Shown here piece by piece: positions 26,353 to 36,732 of a DNA stretch of 64,000 bases (the stretch's first letter is position 1; every line of letters starts with the position of its first letter). The position numbers were made by a program, and so were the translations under genes. The notes under the pieces are model-generated. The model ran no database searches. It was not told where the DNA came from and saw nothing but the letters and a program-made list of their open reading frames with translations. The stretch lies in contig VWZL01002227.1 in NCBI GenBank assembly GCA_013396915.1, forward strand, positions 388,903 through 452,902, in the 5' to 3' direction. The DNA comes from Stercorarius parasiticus. Lineage: Eukaryota > Chordata > Aves > Charadriiformes > Stercorariidae.

Positions 26353-28108
26353 CTTTTTATTTGACTATACAGTGATCTCATTTTCACTTCACTGAATAAA
26401 TGATTTGACCAAATCTACTAGGCCTAAATTTTAAGCTGAAACAAAAAAGTAAGATAAATAGCTAGAAAACCACTTCTTTAATTAATTTTAGTATATTTGA
26501 AGGCCCGTTCTCTCTCTTGATATTTACTTTGGTGTGAATGACAGTAACTCTATAAATTTAACAAGTATGAAAGTGGAACAGCCTCCCTAGCAAATTCTGT
26601 TATCACTTTAAACTCTTCACAGCTCTCATTCCCAGTAGTTTTGAACAACTCAAAAATGGACATATTTATCCTTTTTCTGTGGTTTTATGTGTTTTGTTTT
26701 CATAGCCACAAAGAAGCGCTTTGCTATAAAGAAGATACAAATTGATTTTTAAAGCTTACTCCTTCTGCTATTACTTACTATACACAGTGAGTCAGCACAA
26801 GATGAATTTCTAAAGATGAACTCCAAATCACCAAGATTTCTTCAGTATGTGGAATTCTAGCTCTTCACTTAATTCTATTCTCTGCCAGTTTTCTAGTCAA
26901 TCAACAGCTGCCAAAAATGTGCATCCATTGTGAGATACCTTACTCGTCTTACAAACATATCTACTAATTTGATGTAACAGGCAAGCTATGATATATAAAT
27001 GTGTTAAAATCAGTTTCAAAGGAGCATGAGAAGTATTTTTGACTGGCGCTCCGTATGGATGAGAGTGGGCTGCTTCAAAGGGAACACTGATTGTCCAGTG
27101 GGTCTCTAAAAATAAAGTGAGAAAACATCTCCAGTAGGTGTCGGTATCAAGGGTTAAAACCCAGCCCCTGGTTTTCATTTCCTTCTTGATGTACTATATT
27201 CTTATAGACAAACCTGAAAGGAATTAACAGTAATTTCAGCATCTTTGAGTCTCCCAGAGTAGGTGATCTGGAGGCTTCATCCAATTTTTTTGATATGTTA
27301 AGCCTTGAGTATGCTATTCTCAGAATTCTTATTAATTTTTGCTTCCATGCAGCTCTGTAAAAGGTTACAAGTGTCAGTAATTTGTTTCTTGTTGAAATAA
27401 TTAGAGTAATGCTTTCTGCTCTCAACATTTTGCAGCCTAAGGACAGCATAGGACCACTCAGTTTAGTTCATTGCTTTAGGTAGCTGGAATGTGAAATTAA
27501 AAAAGTAAGCCATGTTGATTGGACCCACATGGATATATCTTTCTCTGGGCTGATGAACTAAACTGAACTTTTAAAATTCATGTTGGTATGAATAGTCATA
27601 GTATCAAATTCCAGATACCTTTTAGATACTCTCTGCAACATTCCCTGACAAGTGCCTTTTTGAGGGGCATTATTGATATTAAAATAAAATTTCAAATGTG
27701 GTAAATGTAAGGCTGTGGAAAGAACAAGTCGTTTTTTAAGCATTCACTTTACTGTTAATGGTGTAGCCATCCTTTAGTTGATCTTAATATTCCAAGGGGC
27801 TTCATAGTTATTTATGCTTTAAGATAGTTTTGAATATTTTTAATGGATAAACTCTCATTATTCAAATTAAAACAACCCATAACATTGAAGAAGTAGAGAC
27901 AGCGAGTGAGTTTTATTGACCTTCAACAAGAAATGCATCTAGATAAGCGTTGACTCTAAGAAAAACAAACTTTAGCTAGTTTTGGGCTGCTTAAAATTCC
28001 TGTGAGTTTTATGGAATGTCTCAGCCTAGAGGCTCTGGCACTAACCAACCATGCAGATAGACATTATATTTGCTACATTGCTAGTGCATGTAATGAAAGG
28101 TCTTTTTT

Positions 28109-28127
28109 AAAAAAAAAAAAAAAAAAT
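28109..28127. repeat. Poly(A) run, 19 bases
   Basis: Uninterrupted A-run. No retrocopy was recognised upstream, and CR1 elements do not end in poly(A). Confidence 0.9.
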
Positions 28128-29569
28128 CACAGCTGCATAGCATTTCTCTGCTTAAGAGCTTTATTTCAGGTACAGATTATAAGAAGCTTAATTGATTTTA
28201 GTGGGTTTATTCTGGAGTTCTGTACATATAAATGCATCCAGAATTTGTTTGAACGTTTAAAATCCATTCGCTGTGAACAGTTAAAGGTTCCTGAAACCTT
28301 ACTGAATTGTATTTTTACAAAGCAAGCAACTAGGTTCAACACAGTCGGAGTTTGTAAAGAAGATTGCTACATAGTGCTGCCTTTGTCCGTCACAAAGAGG
28401 TATAGCAGTGCTGTGGCACTGGCTCATATTTGTGTCTCTATTTAGGAAATACAGACAAGTTAATCCCTAAAACAGTGTGACCAAAGTCCATTCTTCTGCA
28501 CAACAAGCCCTTTATCAAAAACATTGTTAGAGGGGGTGACCAAATGGGATATCATTCAAGGTAGCAAATATCCTGTCTTACACTTCATATTTCCATCACA
28601 AGCATATATTAATGCCACAAGTGTACTAATTGTTCCCTGGGGGATGCTAGGTACCAGCAAGCTGTAGCAGTGATAACTGATATCTAAGCTACCTGGAAGA
28701 TACACTGACAACATACGTATGTATAGGATTGTGAATACTGTGCCTTGGTATTCAGGTGAATCACTTTGTTTCAGATTGCCTCTGAAGGGAACTCTTGTTC
28801 GTTACTGGATGTGATTCTTCTTTATATTATTATGCTGCTTGTTTACATGATTGATTATAGCCAAACAATACATTTCTAGCCAACTTACACTAATACCATC
28901 AGCTGAAACTTGAATTCCGTGGTCCATAATGCAGCTCTTACGAATTTGAGCCAATCTTTGCAGTTACATGCAATCTGCTGTGCCATGGATCAACGAGAGG
29001 CTCAAATGAGGGACTTTTACAGCAACCTTATAACTATATAACCCTATGCAGAACCTTTACTGACTCATTGACTGCTGTTCATGCTGGATTTTCTTTGATG
29101 TGGTCTGATACAGACTCCTGGTTTTAACTTGATTTTCGTTATCTTTTTCTTCTCTGCACTTCATTCTAGAAAAGACCTGCCAAAGTATGTGCTATTTTTT
29201 TTTCCTGACTGTCTACTTATCATTGCTTTTATTTTTCCCCAAGCAAATAAATAGTGAAGAGAAGGCTAATATCTCAGTATTTAATAGCCCTGTTGATGCT
29301 TAAGGCATAATAATTAAAAAACACCGAATCCAAATAGAACTGGGCTGGGAACATGTATATAAAATGCCTGTATTAAGGAAGAAGATATTTAATAGACTGG
29401 TGTTTAAGCTTTCACTTTATGCAAAAATAAATTTCCTTTTGAGTGTGCTTTGGAATCTTAAATGTCGTTAGGACAGCAAGGGTAACATGGATTTGTAAGG
29501 TCTGGCTACACAATAATTCTGATTCACACCCGTATTTTAGGTGTTGGCACTCGTTGCGATCAGTGGTGT

Positions 29570-30250
29570 AAACCCCAACTCACAGGGAATTGCTATTGGT
29601 ATCCCGTAGGGATCAGCGCTGGTACAAACACTGTTTAACACCTTTATTAACGATCTGATGATGGGGTGGAGAGCACTCTCAGCTGTTTCTCAGAGTATAT
29701 GAAATTGGTTGGGGGAGTGGTTGATACCCTGATGGGCAGAGCTGCTGTTCAGAGGTACCTCAGCAGGCTGGAGAAATGGACTAACGGGAATCTCATACAG
29801 TTCAGTAAAGGTGAATGCAAAGACGTGCACCACATGCCGCAGTACGGGCTGGCACTGACTGGCTCAGAAGAGGGGAGGACAAGAAATTGAACTTGAATCA
29901 GACCTGTGCCCTTGCACAGAAAAAGGCCAACCACAGCCTGGGGTGTATTAACAAGTGATGATTTCCCTTTCTTCAGCACATGTGAGAGTTCACATTTAAA
30001 GTATTTTACCCTTTCTTGGGCTCCCCAGCACACGAAAGACACTGACATACTGGAGCAAGTTCTGCAGAGGCCACCAAGCTGGTCAGGGACTGCAGCCTAT
30101 GAGATAACAGGAGAGGCTGAGAGAGGATCTGTTCATCCTGGAGAAGGAGGGACCTCAGGATCAATTCTACTGTCATCTACAACTACCTAATGGAAGAGAA
30201 TGTTATGGCTTCAAAATTCTGCTGTGGGCAAACGGGAGACCCACCTTATA
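29570..30250 (+). mobile_element. CR1 LINE ORF2 fragment (RT palm to C-terminus), plus strand
   Basis: From about 29570 the sequence follows the CR1 reverse-transcriptase order. First comes the 'ggtatcccgtagggatcag' segment (S/G-V-P-Q-G-type motif), then F-N-T-F-I-N-D-L, then the region that should hold the catalytic F-A-D-D box. The box is badly decayed here (around 29680-29710). After it come the R-L-E-K-W-type helix, the 'gaaaaaggccaaccacagcc' segment and thumb-equivalent words ('gagataacaggagaggctga'). Several frameshifts and stops are present. The copy lacks the 3' tail and fades out near 30250. It faces the next CR1 (30892 onward, minus strand) tail to tail. Confidence 0.85.
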
Positions 30251-30891
30251 AGTGAAGCCAAGAATTTGTTACTAGTATAATAGAAATCCTAACACTCTAA
30301 TAAAAGGTTTATTATTACTCCAGATTTAATGGCTACAGGAGAAGAAAATAAAGAAAAGAATACTATTTTACAGAAAAAAAGTTTATGTATCAGTAATATA
30401 AAATTATGGTAAACATTGTTATGCATAGACTTCCCAGTGCCCACCACTTTCCTTGATGTTTTGCTTGCCCTACCACAGATCCCCAGGATCCTAACATTAA
30501 TGGTTTCCATCTGGATTTTGGGGGACACACAGGGAATGATCAGCATCTGAAGTGTTACGCTGCAAGGACTGTGATGTTGATGCTGATGCTTTTTTCCTCC
30601 TCACTTTAATATCCACTAGGACTCCTTTTTATGTTTGCCAAGAAACTTTTACAACTTGCTCTTTTTTCATTAGTTTGCATCTCCAGTGTAGTGTAAACCT
30701 GCACTTTACTATATATAGTGCCTTCAATATATGCTTTGTTCTCTTCTTTACCTTCAAAACCAGTTTTATGCAGCTCTAGGTCTGCATTTTTTATGTTAAC
30801 AGTAGTGAACCGCTGATAGGCATTGTGTCTCCAGTGTCAAGCCTGTGCCTTTTTTTTAATTACTTCCCACCTGTACTTGTCTACATCACAT
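30251..30891. other. AT-rich spacer between two opposed CR1 copies, no gene seen
   Basis: No gene recognised. It separates a plus-strand CR1 from a minus-strand CR1. Confidence 0.5.
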
Positions 30892-31229
30892 CATAGAATC
30901 ACAGAATCATAGAATCATAAATTGATTTGGGTTGTAAGGGAAATTTAAAGATCATCCAGTTCAACTCCCCTGCCGTGGGCAGGGACAGCTTTCACTAGAC
31001 CAGGTTGCTCAAAGCCCCATCCAACCTGGCCTTGAACACTTCTAATGACTTGGCATCCACAACTTCTCTGGGCAACCTGTTTCAGAGCCTTATTGGCCTC
31101 ATCATAAAAAATTTCTCCCTTGTGTCCAATCAAAATGTACTGTCTTTCAGTTAAAACTGTCGCCCCTTGTCCTGTCACTACAGACCTTGGTAAAAAGTCT
31201 TTCTCTGTCTAAAACCCCCTTTTTATATA

Positions 31230-32330
31230 TTGAAAGGCAGCAATAAGGTCTCCCTGAAGCCTTCTCTTCTCCAGGCTGAACAACCTCAATGCTCTCTTTC
31301 TTCATAGGAGAGGTTTTCCAGCCCTCTGATCATTTTCATGTCCCTCCTCTTGACCTACTCTAACAGGTCCACGTACCAGGGACCCCAGAGCTGGACACAG
31401 CACCCCAGGTGTAGGGTCTCAGGAGAGCGGGGAGAATCACCTCCCCCATCATGCTGGCCACGCCTCTTTTTATGCAGCCCAGGAGACAGTTGGCTTTCTA
31501 GGCTGCGAGCTCACATTGCCAGCTCATGTCCAATTTTTCATCCACCAGTATTCTCAAGTCCTTCTTGGCAAGGCTCCTCTCAATTCATCTATCCCCCAGC
31601 CTGTACTGATACCGGAGGTTGCCCCAGCCCAAGTGCAGGACCATGCACTTGTTCTTGTTGAACTTAACGTGGTTCACAGGGGCCCATTTTAGCATATCAA
31701 GGTCCCTCTGGATGGCATCCCTTGCCTCTAGCAAATCAACCACACCTCTCAGCTGGGTGTCATCTGCAAACTTGCTGAGGGTGCATTCAATCCTACTGTC
31801 TATGTCATTGATGAAGATATTAAATAATATTGGTGCCAGTATGGGTTCTTGAGGGACACCACATGACTAGTTTCCACTTGGACATTGAGCCATTGACTGT
31901 AACTCTTCGGACATGGCCAGCCAATTAATTCCTTATCCATCTAACAGCTGCTCCATTAAAATCATATCCCTCCAAATAGCTCTTCCCTTGTCTGTAGAGG
32001 ACTGTATAAAAGGCTTTAGAGAAGTCCAGGTAGATGACATCCATAGCTCTTCCCTTGTCCACTGATGCAGTTACTCCATCGTAGAAGGCCAGTAGGTTAG
32101 TCAGGCAAGATTTGCTCTTGGTGAAGTCATGTTGGCTGTGTCTAATTCTATCCCTGTCTTCCCTATGTTTGAACATATGTTCCAGGTGGATCTGCTCCAT
32201 GATCTTACCAGGCACAGAGGTGAGGCTAACTGGTTGGTAGCTCCCAGGTTCCTCCTTTTTACCCTTTTTAAAAATAGGCATGATGTTTTCCTGTGGGCAT
32301 TTCACAGGTGTTTCCCTGTTGGTTCCTAAT
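31230..32330 (-). pseudogene. CR1 ORF2 reverse transcriptase remnant (copy A)
   Basis: Reverse transcriptase of a CR1 LINE, which copies its own RNA at a nicked chromosomal site. A frame open from 32410 to 31925 shows the RT-1 words [13 protein letters not shown] and [10 protein letters not shown], then K-S-C-L-T-N-L, and then the first catalytic aspartate in Y-L-D-F-S-K-A-F. Further downstream, F-N-I-F-I-N-D-I and the F-A-D-D box (31770-31759) are preserved. The frame is broken between these blocks. In this copy the block just after the first catalytic motif reads [10 protein letters not shown], where copy B has the family-like [10 protein letters not shown]. This copy is therefore the altered one. 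The upstream endonuclease is missing, so the element could not have moved by itself. Confidence 0.88.
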
Positions 32331-32399
32331 ACAGCAGCAGCCCCTGACTCTTCTCTATTGCTCAAAACTCCACCTCCTTCTTCTGCTAAATCTAGTTTA

Positions 32400-32610
32400 A
32401 AGCCCTCCATATAAGTCTGGACAGCTTCTTGGCGAAGACCATCTTGCCCTACTTGGTCAGGTGAATCCCATCAGCTCCCAACAGACCCAGCTTCTTAAAG
32501 CTCAATCCATGATCATAGAAGCCAAAACCTGAAGTATGCCACCAGTCACAAAGCCAGGCATTTACCTTTTCAATTAGTATCCTCCTTCCTAAACCCCTTC
32601 CTCTGACTGG
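32400..32610 (-). pseudogene. SGNH/GDSL-type esterase C-terminus of CR1-like ORF1 (copy A)
   Basis: Reading the minus strand from about 32605, one frame gives a stretch with words V-N-A-W-L-C-D-W, then G-F-G-F-Y-D-H-G, then [11 protein letters not shown], then L-I-W-R-A-L-N and a stop. The D-G-I-H (codons at 32472-32461) fits the D-x-x-H block that supplies the catalytic His and Asp in SGNH hydrolases. An esterase of this kind is known as the C-terminal domain of ORF1 in CR1-like LINEs. One internal stop interrupts it just after the H-L-T-K word. Only the last 65 or so codons are present. The catalytic serine end is gone, because the segment abuts a different CR1 fragment at about 32630. The assignment rests on motif reading, without a profile search. 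Confidence 0.7.
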
Positions 32611-32631
32611 GAGGTGTGGTCATCCTCATGA

Positions 32632-33000
32632 TGGAGTTAATGCTCTTTGGACACAGACCTGTTGTAAGCACCTATTAAGTATTGAAAGGCTACAATAAGG
32701 TATCCCCAGAAACTTCTCTTCTCCAGGCTGAACAACCCCAACGCTCTCATTTGTTCATAGTAGAGGTTTTCCAGCCCTCTGATCATGGTTGTGGCTCTCC
32801 TCTGATAGAGGAGTAATAGATCCATGTCTTTCTTTTGCTGGGACCCTGGAGCTGGATGCAGTACTCTGGCAGGGGTCTCATCAGAGTGGAGTAGAGAGGG
32901 AGAATCGCCTCCCTCGACCTGCTGGCCACGCTTCTTTTGATGCAGCCCAGGATACAGTTGGCTTTCTGAGCTGCAAGCGCACACTGCTATCTGTCCTCAC
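32632..33000 (-). mobile_element. Second CR1 fragment: ORF2 C-terminus, minus strand (copy A)
   Basis: The minus-strand frame 32984-32637 gives the CR1 ORF2 C-terminal words Q-R-R-A-T-T-M-I-R-G-L-E-N-L and A-L-G-L-F-S-L-E-K-R. It covers the same part of the LINE as 31225-31530 does in the neighbouring copy, so it belongs to a separate insertion. Both its ends are truncated: no 3' tail, and no palm domain. It abuts the esterase remnant of the first CR1. Confidence 0.88.
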
Positions 33001-33947
33001 TGACATCATAAATGTTTCATTCTACAAAGAATGACTACTTTTTGTTACTATCTATTCAAAAACTATTGTTGTACCATACAAACATAAGCAATAGTAAGAC
33101 AAACCAGGCATAGCCATCTGTTTGGAAGAAAAACTGATGTTGCAACTGTACCAAATAAAATTGAAGCTCCAAGCCAGTAAAACCAAGTTAAGAAAAAAAA
33201 ATTAACCTAGTAGAGCTCAGTCCTGAGACCTTGCAAACCCAGTGCAATTACCAAGGTTCAGACATCTACCCTGAATTCTGCAAAACCTCTCACATCTGCC
33301 TCCAAGAGCCATGGGAAGTGGCTTTCCAGTAGAAGGGGAAAGGCTTCTCTCTCTTGCAGCAACACTTTGGGCTTTTCCTCAGGACTATGATTCCCCATTT
33401 GATTTAGGACTCATCTGGACCACTAGTGTGTCTTCCCTTCTTGTGTAGTACTCATGATTTGTCTGTTTGGATGAATTTGCTCTCAAAACTGCAGGAAGAA
33501 ACATCTTTACTATGCTATCATCGGTTCAGATAAAGCAAAAACAGTATCAGTGAGGGTTTTCTGTATGGTCATCCCTTTTAACATCAACTTAATTTCTGAA
33601 GACTTTAGAACAATTTCAGCATCGTATAAGCAGTATTGTCTAGATTTCAGTATTAGTACTTCAGTGAGGCTGGTGAAAATGATGTGACTGCGGTTCAGAA
33701 AGCTTTTTCATTAGCATCTGTGCTTCGTGTGACTAAATACTGTGTTTGTGTTTGCTGAGATAGCACCCTTGTTTTGGTATCTGTATTTTTAATCTCTCAG
33801 TGTACCCCAAACTCTCGCTAGAAAGCTTATTTCTGAACAACTGAGTAACTGGCAGGAGTAGCTTCTGTGAGAAGACAGCAGAAGCTGCCCCATGTCCAAT
33901 AGAGCCAATGCCACTGGCCAAAGCTGAGCACATCAGTGACAGTAGCG
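33001..33947. other. Unique sequence inside duplication copy A, no gene seen
   Basis: No repeat family or exon is recognised. An 8-substitution cluster relative to copy B lies at about 33669-33727. Confidence 0.5.
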
Positions 33948-34101
33948 CCTATATAGAAAAAAATTTGATTAACTGTATTCTTCTCTCTGAATAGTCTTGT
34001 TTAGCAGATAGAGATAATTGCTGAACCGGGGTTGAGGATAAGGGGGGATTAGGAGGTGGGGACAGGGCAGTGATAGAAATCTGATACTTGCGATTAGAGC
34101 T
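33948..34101 (+). mobile_element. ERV LTR fragment (copy A, cut by the duplication junction)
   Basis: This is the same start-of-LTR sequence as 36321 onward. It contains the 34-bp block shared with the 3' LTR ('attcttctctctgaatagtc'). It ends at the N and has no retroviral internal region after it, so it is a by-product of the duplication or the assembly join. Confidence 0.65.
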
Positions 34102-34102
34102 N
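34102..34102. other. Single undetermined base (N) at the duplication junction
   Basis: The only ambiguous base I noticed in the window sits exactly between copy A and copy B. A one-base N at a repeat junction is typical of an assembly join or a polishing failure, so the tandem arrangement needs confirmation. Confidence 0.95.
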
Positions 34103-35003
34103 CAAATCAACCACACCTCTCAGCTGGGTGTCATCTGCAAACTTGCTGAGGGTGCATTCAATCCTACTGTCTATGTCATTGATGAAGATATTAAATAATA
34201 TTGGTGCCAGTATGGGTTCTTGAGGGACACCACTTATGACTAGTTTCCACTTGGACATTGAGCCATTGACTGTAACTCTTCGGACATGGCCAGCCAATTA
34301 ATTCCTTATCCATCTAACAGCTGCTCCATTAAAATCATATCCCTCCAATTTAGAGGTAAGAATTTTGTAGAGGACTGTATAAAAGGCTTTAGAGAAGTCC
34401 AGGTAGATGACATCCATAGCTCTTCCCTTGTCCACTGATGCAGTTACTCCATCGTAGAAGGCCAGTAGGTTAGTCAGGCAAGATTTGCTCTTGGTGAAGT
34501 CATGTTGGCTGTGTCTAATTCTATCCCTGTCTTCCCTATGTTTGAACATATGTTCCAGGTGGATCTGCTCCATGATCTTACCAGGCACAGAGGTGAGGCT
34601 AACTGGTTGGTAGCTCCCAGGTTCCTCCTTTTTACCCTTTTTAAAAATAGGCATGATGTTTTCCTGTGGGCATTTCACAGGTGTTTCCCTGTTGGTTCCT
34701 AATACAGCAGCAGCCCCTGACTCTTCTCTATTGCTCAAAACTCCACCTCCTTCTTCTGCTAAATCTAGTTTAAAGCCCTCCATATAAGTCTGGACAGCTT
34801 CTTGGCGAAGACCATCTTGCCCTACTTGGTCAGGTGAATCCCATCAGCTCCCAACAGACCCAGCTTCTTAAAGCTCAATCCATGATCATAGAAGCCAAAA
34901 CCTGAAGTATGCCACCAGTCACAAAGCCAGGCATTTACCTTTTCAATTAGTATCCTCCTTCCTAAACCCCTTCCTCTGACTGGGAGGTGTGGTCATCCTC
35001 GTG
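34103..35003 (-). mobile_element. CR1 LINE, RT joined to ORF1 esterase end, minus strand (copy B)
   Basis: Copy B of the rearranged CR1. The F-A-D-D box lies at 34141-34130, and the esterase D-G-I-H codons at about 34845-34834. Here the frame 34783-34298 keeps the family-like residues [10 protein letters not shown] after the first catalytic motif, so this copy is closer to the ancestral sequence than copy A. The 3' UTR and tail seen at 30892 are absent, because the unit begins inside the reverse transcriptase. Confidence 0.88.
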
Positions 35004-35004
35004 A

Positions 35005-35373
35005 TGGAGTTAATGCTCTTTGGACACAGACCTGTTGTAAGCACCTATTAAGTATTGAAAGGCTACAATAAGGTATCCCCAGAAACTTCTCTTCTCCAGG
35101 CTGAACAACCCCAACGCTCTCATTTGTTCATAGTAGAGGTTTTCCAGCCCTCTGATCATGGTTGTGGCTCTCCTCTGATAGAGGAGTAATAGATCCATGT
35201 CTTTCTTTTGCTGGGACCCTGGAGCTGGATGCAGTACTCTGGCAGGGGTCTCATCAGAGTGGAGTAGAGAGGGAGAATCGCCTCCCTCGACCTGCTGGCC
35301 ACGCTTCTTTTGATGCAGCCCAGGATACAGTTGGCTTTCTGAGCTGCAAGCGCACACTGCTATCTGTCCTCAC
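35005..35373 (-). mobile_element. Second CR1 fragment, minus strand (copy B)
   Basis: Duplicate of 32632-33000. The frame 35357-35010 encodes the same 115-residue CR1 C-terminal stretch, and I saw no residue difference between the copies. Confidence 0.88.
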
Positions 35374-36320
35374 TGACATCATAAATGTTTCATTCTACAA
35401 AGAATGACTACTTTTTGTTACTATCTATTCAAAAACTATTGTTGTACCATACAAACATAAGCAATAGTAAGACAAACCAGGCATAGCCATCTGTTTGGAA
35501 GAAAAACTGATGTTGCAACTGTACCAAATAAAATTGAAGCTCCAAGCCAGTAAAACCAAGTTAAGAAAAAAAAATTAACCTAGTAGAGCTCAGTCCTGAG
35601 ACCTTGCAAACCCAGTGCAATTACCAAGGTTCAGACATCTACCCTGAATTCTGCAAAACCTCTCACATCTGCCTCCAAGAGCCATGGGAAGTGGCTTTCC
35701 AGTAGAAGGGGAAAGGCTTCTCTCTCTTGCAGCAACACTTTGGGCTTTTCCTTAGGACTATGATTCCCCATTTGATTTAGGACTCATCTGGACCACTAGT
35801 GTGTCTTCCCTTCTTGTGTAGTACTCATGATTTGTCTGTTTGGATGAATTTGCTCTCAAAACTGCAGGAAGAAACATCTTTACTATGCTATCATCGGTTC
35901 AGATAAAGCAAAAACAGTATCAGTGAGGGTTTTCTGTATGGTCATCCCTTTTAACATCAACTTAATTTCTGAAGACTTTAGAACAATTTCAGCATCGTAT
36001 AAGCAGTATTGTCTAGATTTCAGTATTAGTACTTCAGTGAGGCTGGAGAAAAGCATGTGACTGCAGTTCAGAAAGCTTTTTCATTTGCAGCTGTGCCTTG
36101 TGTGACTAAATACTGTGTTTGTGTTTGCTGAGATAGCACCCTTGTTTTGGTATCTGTATTTTTAATCTCTCAGTGTACCCCAAACTCTCGCTAGAAAGCT
36201 TATTTCTGAACAACTGAGTAACTGGCAGGAGTAGCTTCTGTGAGAAGACAGCAGAAGCTGCCCCATGTCCAATAGAGCCAATGCCACTGGCCAAAGCTGA
36301 GCACATCAGTGACAGTAGCG
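35374..36320. other. Unique sequence inside duplication copy B, no gene seen
   Basis: Counterpart of 33001-33947. No gene recognised. Confidence 0.5.
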
Positions 36321-36540
36321 CCTATATAGAAAAAAATTTGATTAACTGTATTCTTCTCTCTGAATAGTCTTGTTTAGCAGATAGAGATAATTGCTGAACC
36401 GGGGTTGAGGATAAGGGGGGATTAGGAGGTGGGGACAGGGCAGTGATAGAAATCTGATACTTGCGATTAGAGCTTGCGAGGAGATAAAAGTAAATTGAAC
36501 TGAAGAACAGGAATGTAGACAGAAGCCAGAGAAACACCTC
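36321..36540 (+). mobile_element. Remnant 5' LTR of a class I ERV
   Basis: The block 36337-36370 matches 40062-40095 of the 3' LTR at 32 of 34 bases. A second short match is 'tggggacagggcagtg' (36430-36445), aligning with 40361-40376 at 14 of 16. The spacing between the blocks is about 204 bp shorter here, so an internal deletion is likely. Beyond them the two LTRs cannot be aligned by eye. The G-rich stretch 36412-36440 lies inside. No convincing primer-binding site was found after it. Confidence 0.6.
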
Positions 36541-36720
36541 AGTAACTAGTGGGGAAGATTGTGACAGGCTTTGTTGACATGTGGGGCAATGACTCTCCAG
36601 AATTCTAATAATGAATTAGCAGCAAGTCTGTTCGTGGACCAAACCACCTCTGACATCCCCAACTATTTTAAGGATCACACGCCAGGGTGGCAAGGAGAAA
36701 ATCTGTAAGATATTATATAA
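36541..36720 (+). other. ERV internal sequence, unassigned
   Basis: This short interval lies between the LTR remnant and the first recognisable pol motif. In an intact provirus leader, gag, protease and most of the reverse transcriptase (several kb) would lie here. Almost all of that is deleted. Confidence 0.45.
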
Positions 36721-36732
36721 CCTGGAAGTTCT

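Larger units (their letters stand above)
25758..29569. other. AT-rich unique sequence with two hairpins and a poly(A) run
   Basis: No exon supported. It contains perfect inverted repeats at 25861-25916 and 26323-26352, listed separately, and a 19-base A-run at 28109-28127. The 147-codon frame at 28002-28445 contains a lysine run from that A-run and has no recognisable domain, so it is not called. Confidence 0.45.
30892..32630 (-). mobile_element. CR1-family LINE, internally rearranged, minus strand (copy A region)
   Basis: The 3' tail of ATTCTATG repeats lies at 30892-30920 (plus strand 'catagaatcacagaatcat'). Reading the minus strand from high to low coordinates, the order is: end of an ORF1-type esterase domain (about 32600-32400), reverse transcriptase (about 32330-31230), 3' UTR and tail. 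The catalytic F-A-D-D box is intact at 31770-31759. The endonuclease that should stand between ORF1 and the reverse transcriptase is absent. Part of this element (from 31732) is repeated downstream as copy B. Stops and indels make it non-functional. Its family is certain from motif order. The exact subfamily is not determined. Confidence 0.9.
31732..34101. repeat. Tandem duplication unit, copy A (2.37 kb)
   Basis: The unit runs from inside the CR1 reverse transcriptase, through the esterase remnant, a second CR1 fragment and about 950 bp of unique sequence, into the start of an ERV LTR. It is repeated head to tail as 34103-36474. By eye the two copies differ by two isolated substitutions, one 2-bp indel (near 31862), an 18-bp replaced block (31976-31993) and a cluster of eight substitutions (about 33669-33727). 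Confidence 0.95.
34103..36474. repeat. Tandem duplication unit, copy B (2.37 kb)
   Basis: Second copy of 31732-34101, offset +2371 at its start and +2373 after the 2-bp indel. At its right end it continues without interruption into the ERV (LTR, leader, pol). Copy A stops at the N instead. At its left end it begins abruptly inside the CR1 reverse transcriptase, just after the N. Confidence 0.95.

Noticed and set aside
28002..28445. 147-codon plus-strand frame
   Set aside because: It includes a lysine run from a 19-base A-run. No recognisable domain, and a length compatible with chance in this AT-rich window.
34094..34297. 67-codon minus-strand frame read as a separate gene
   Set aside because: It is the CR1 reverse transcriptase F-A-D-D segment running into the N at the duplication junction.
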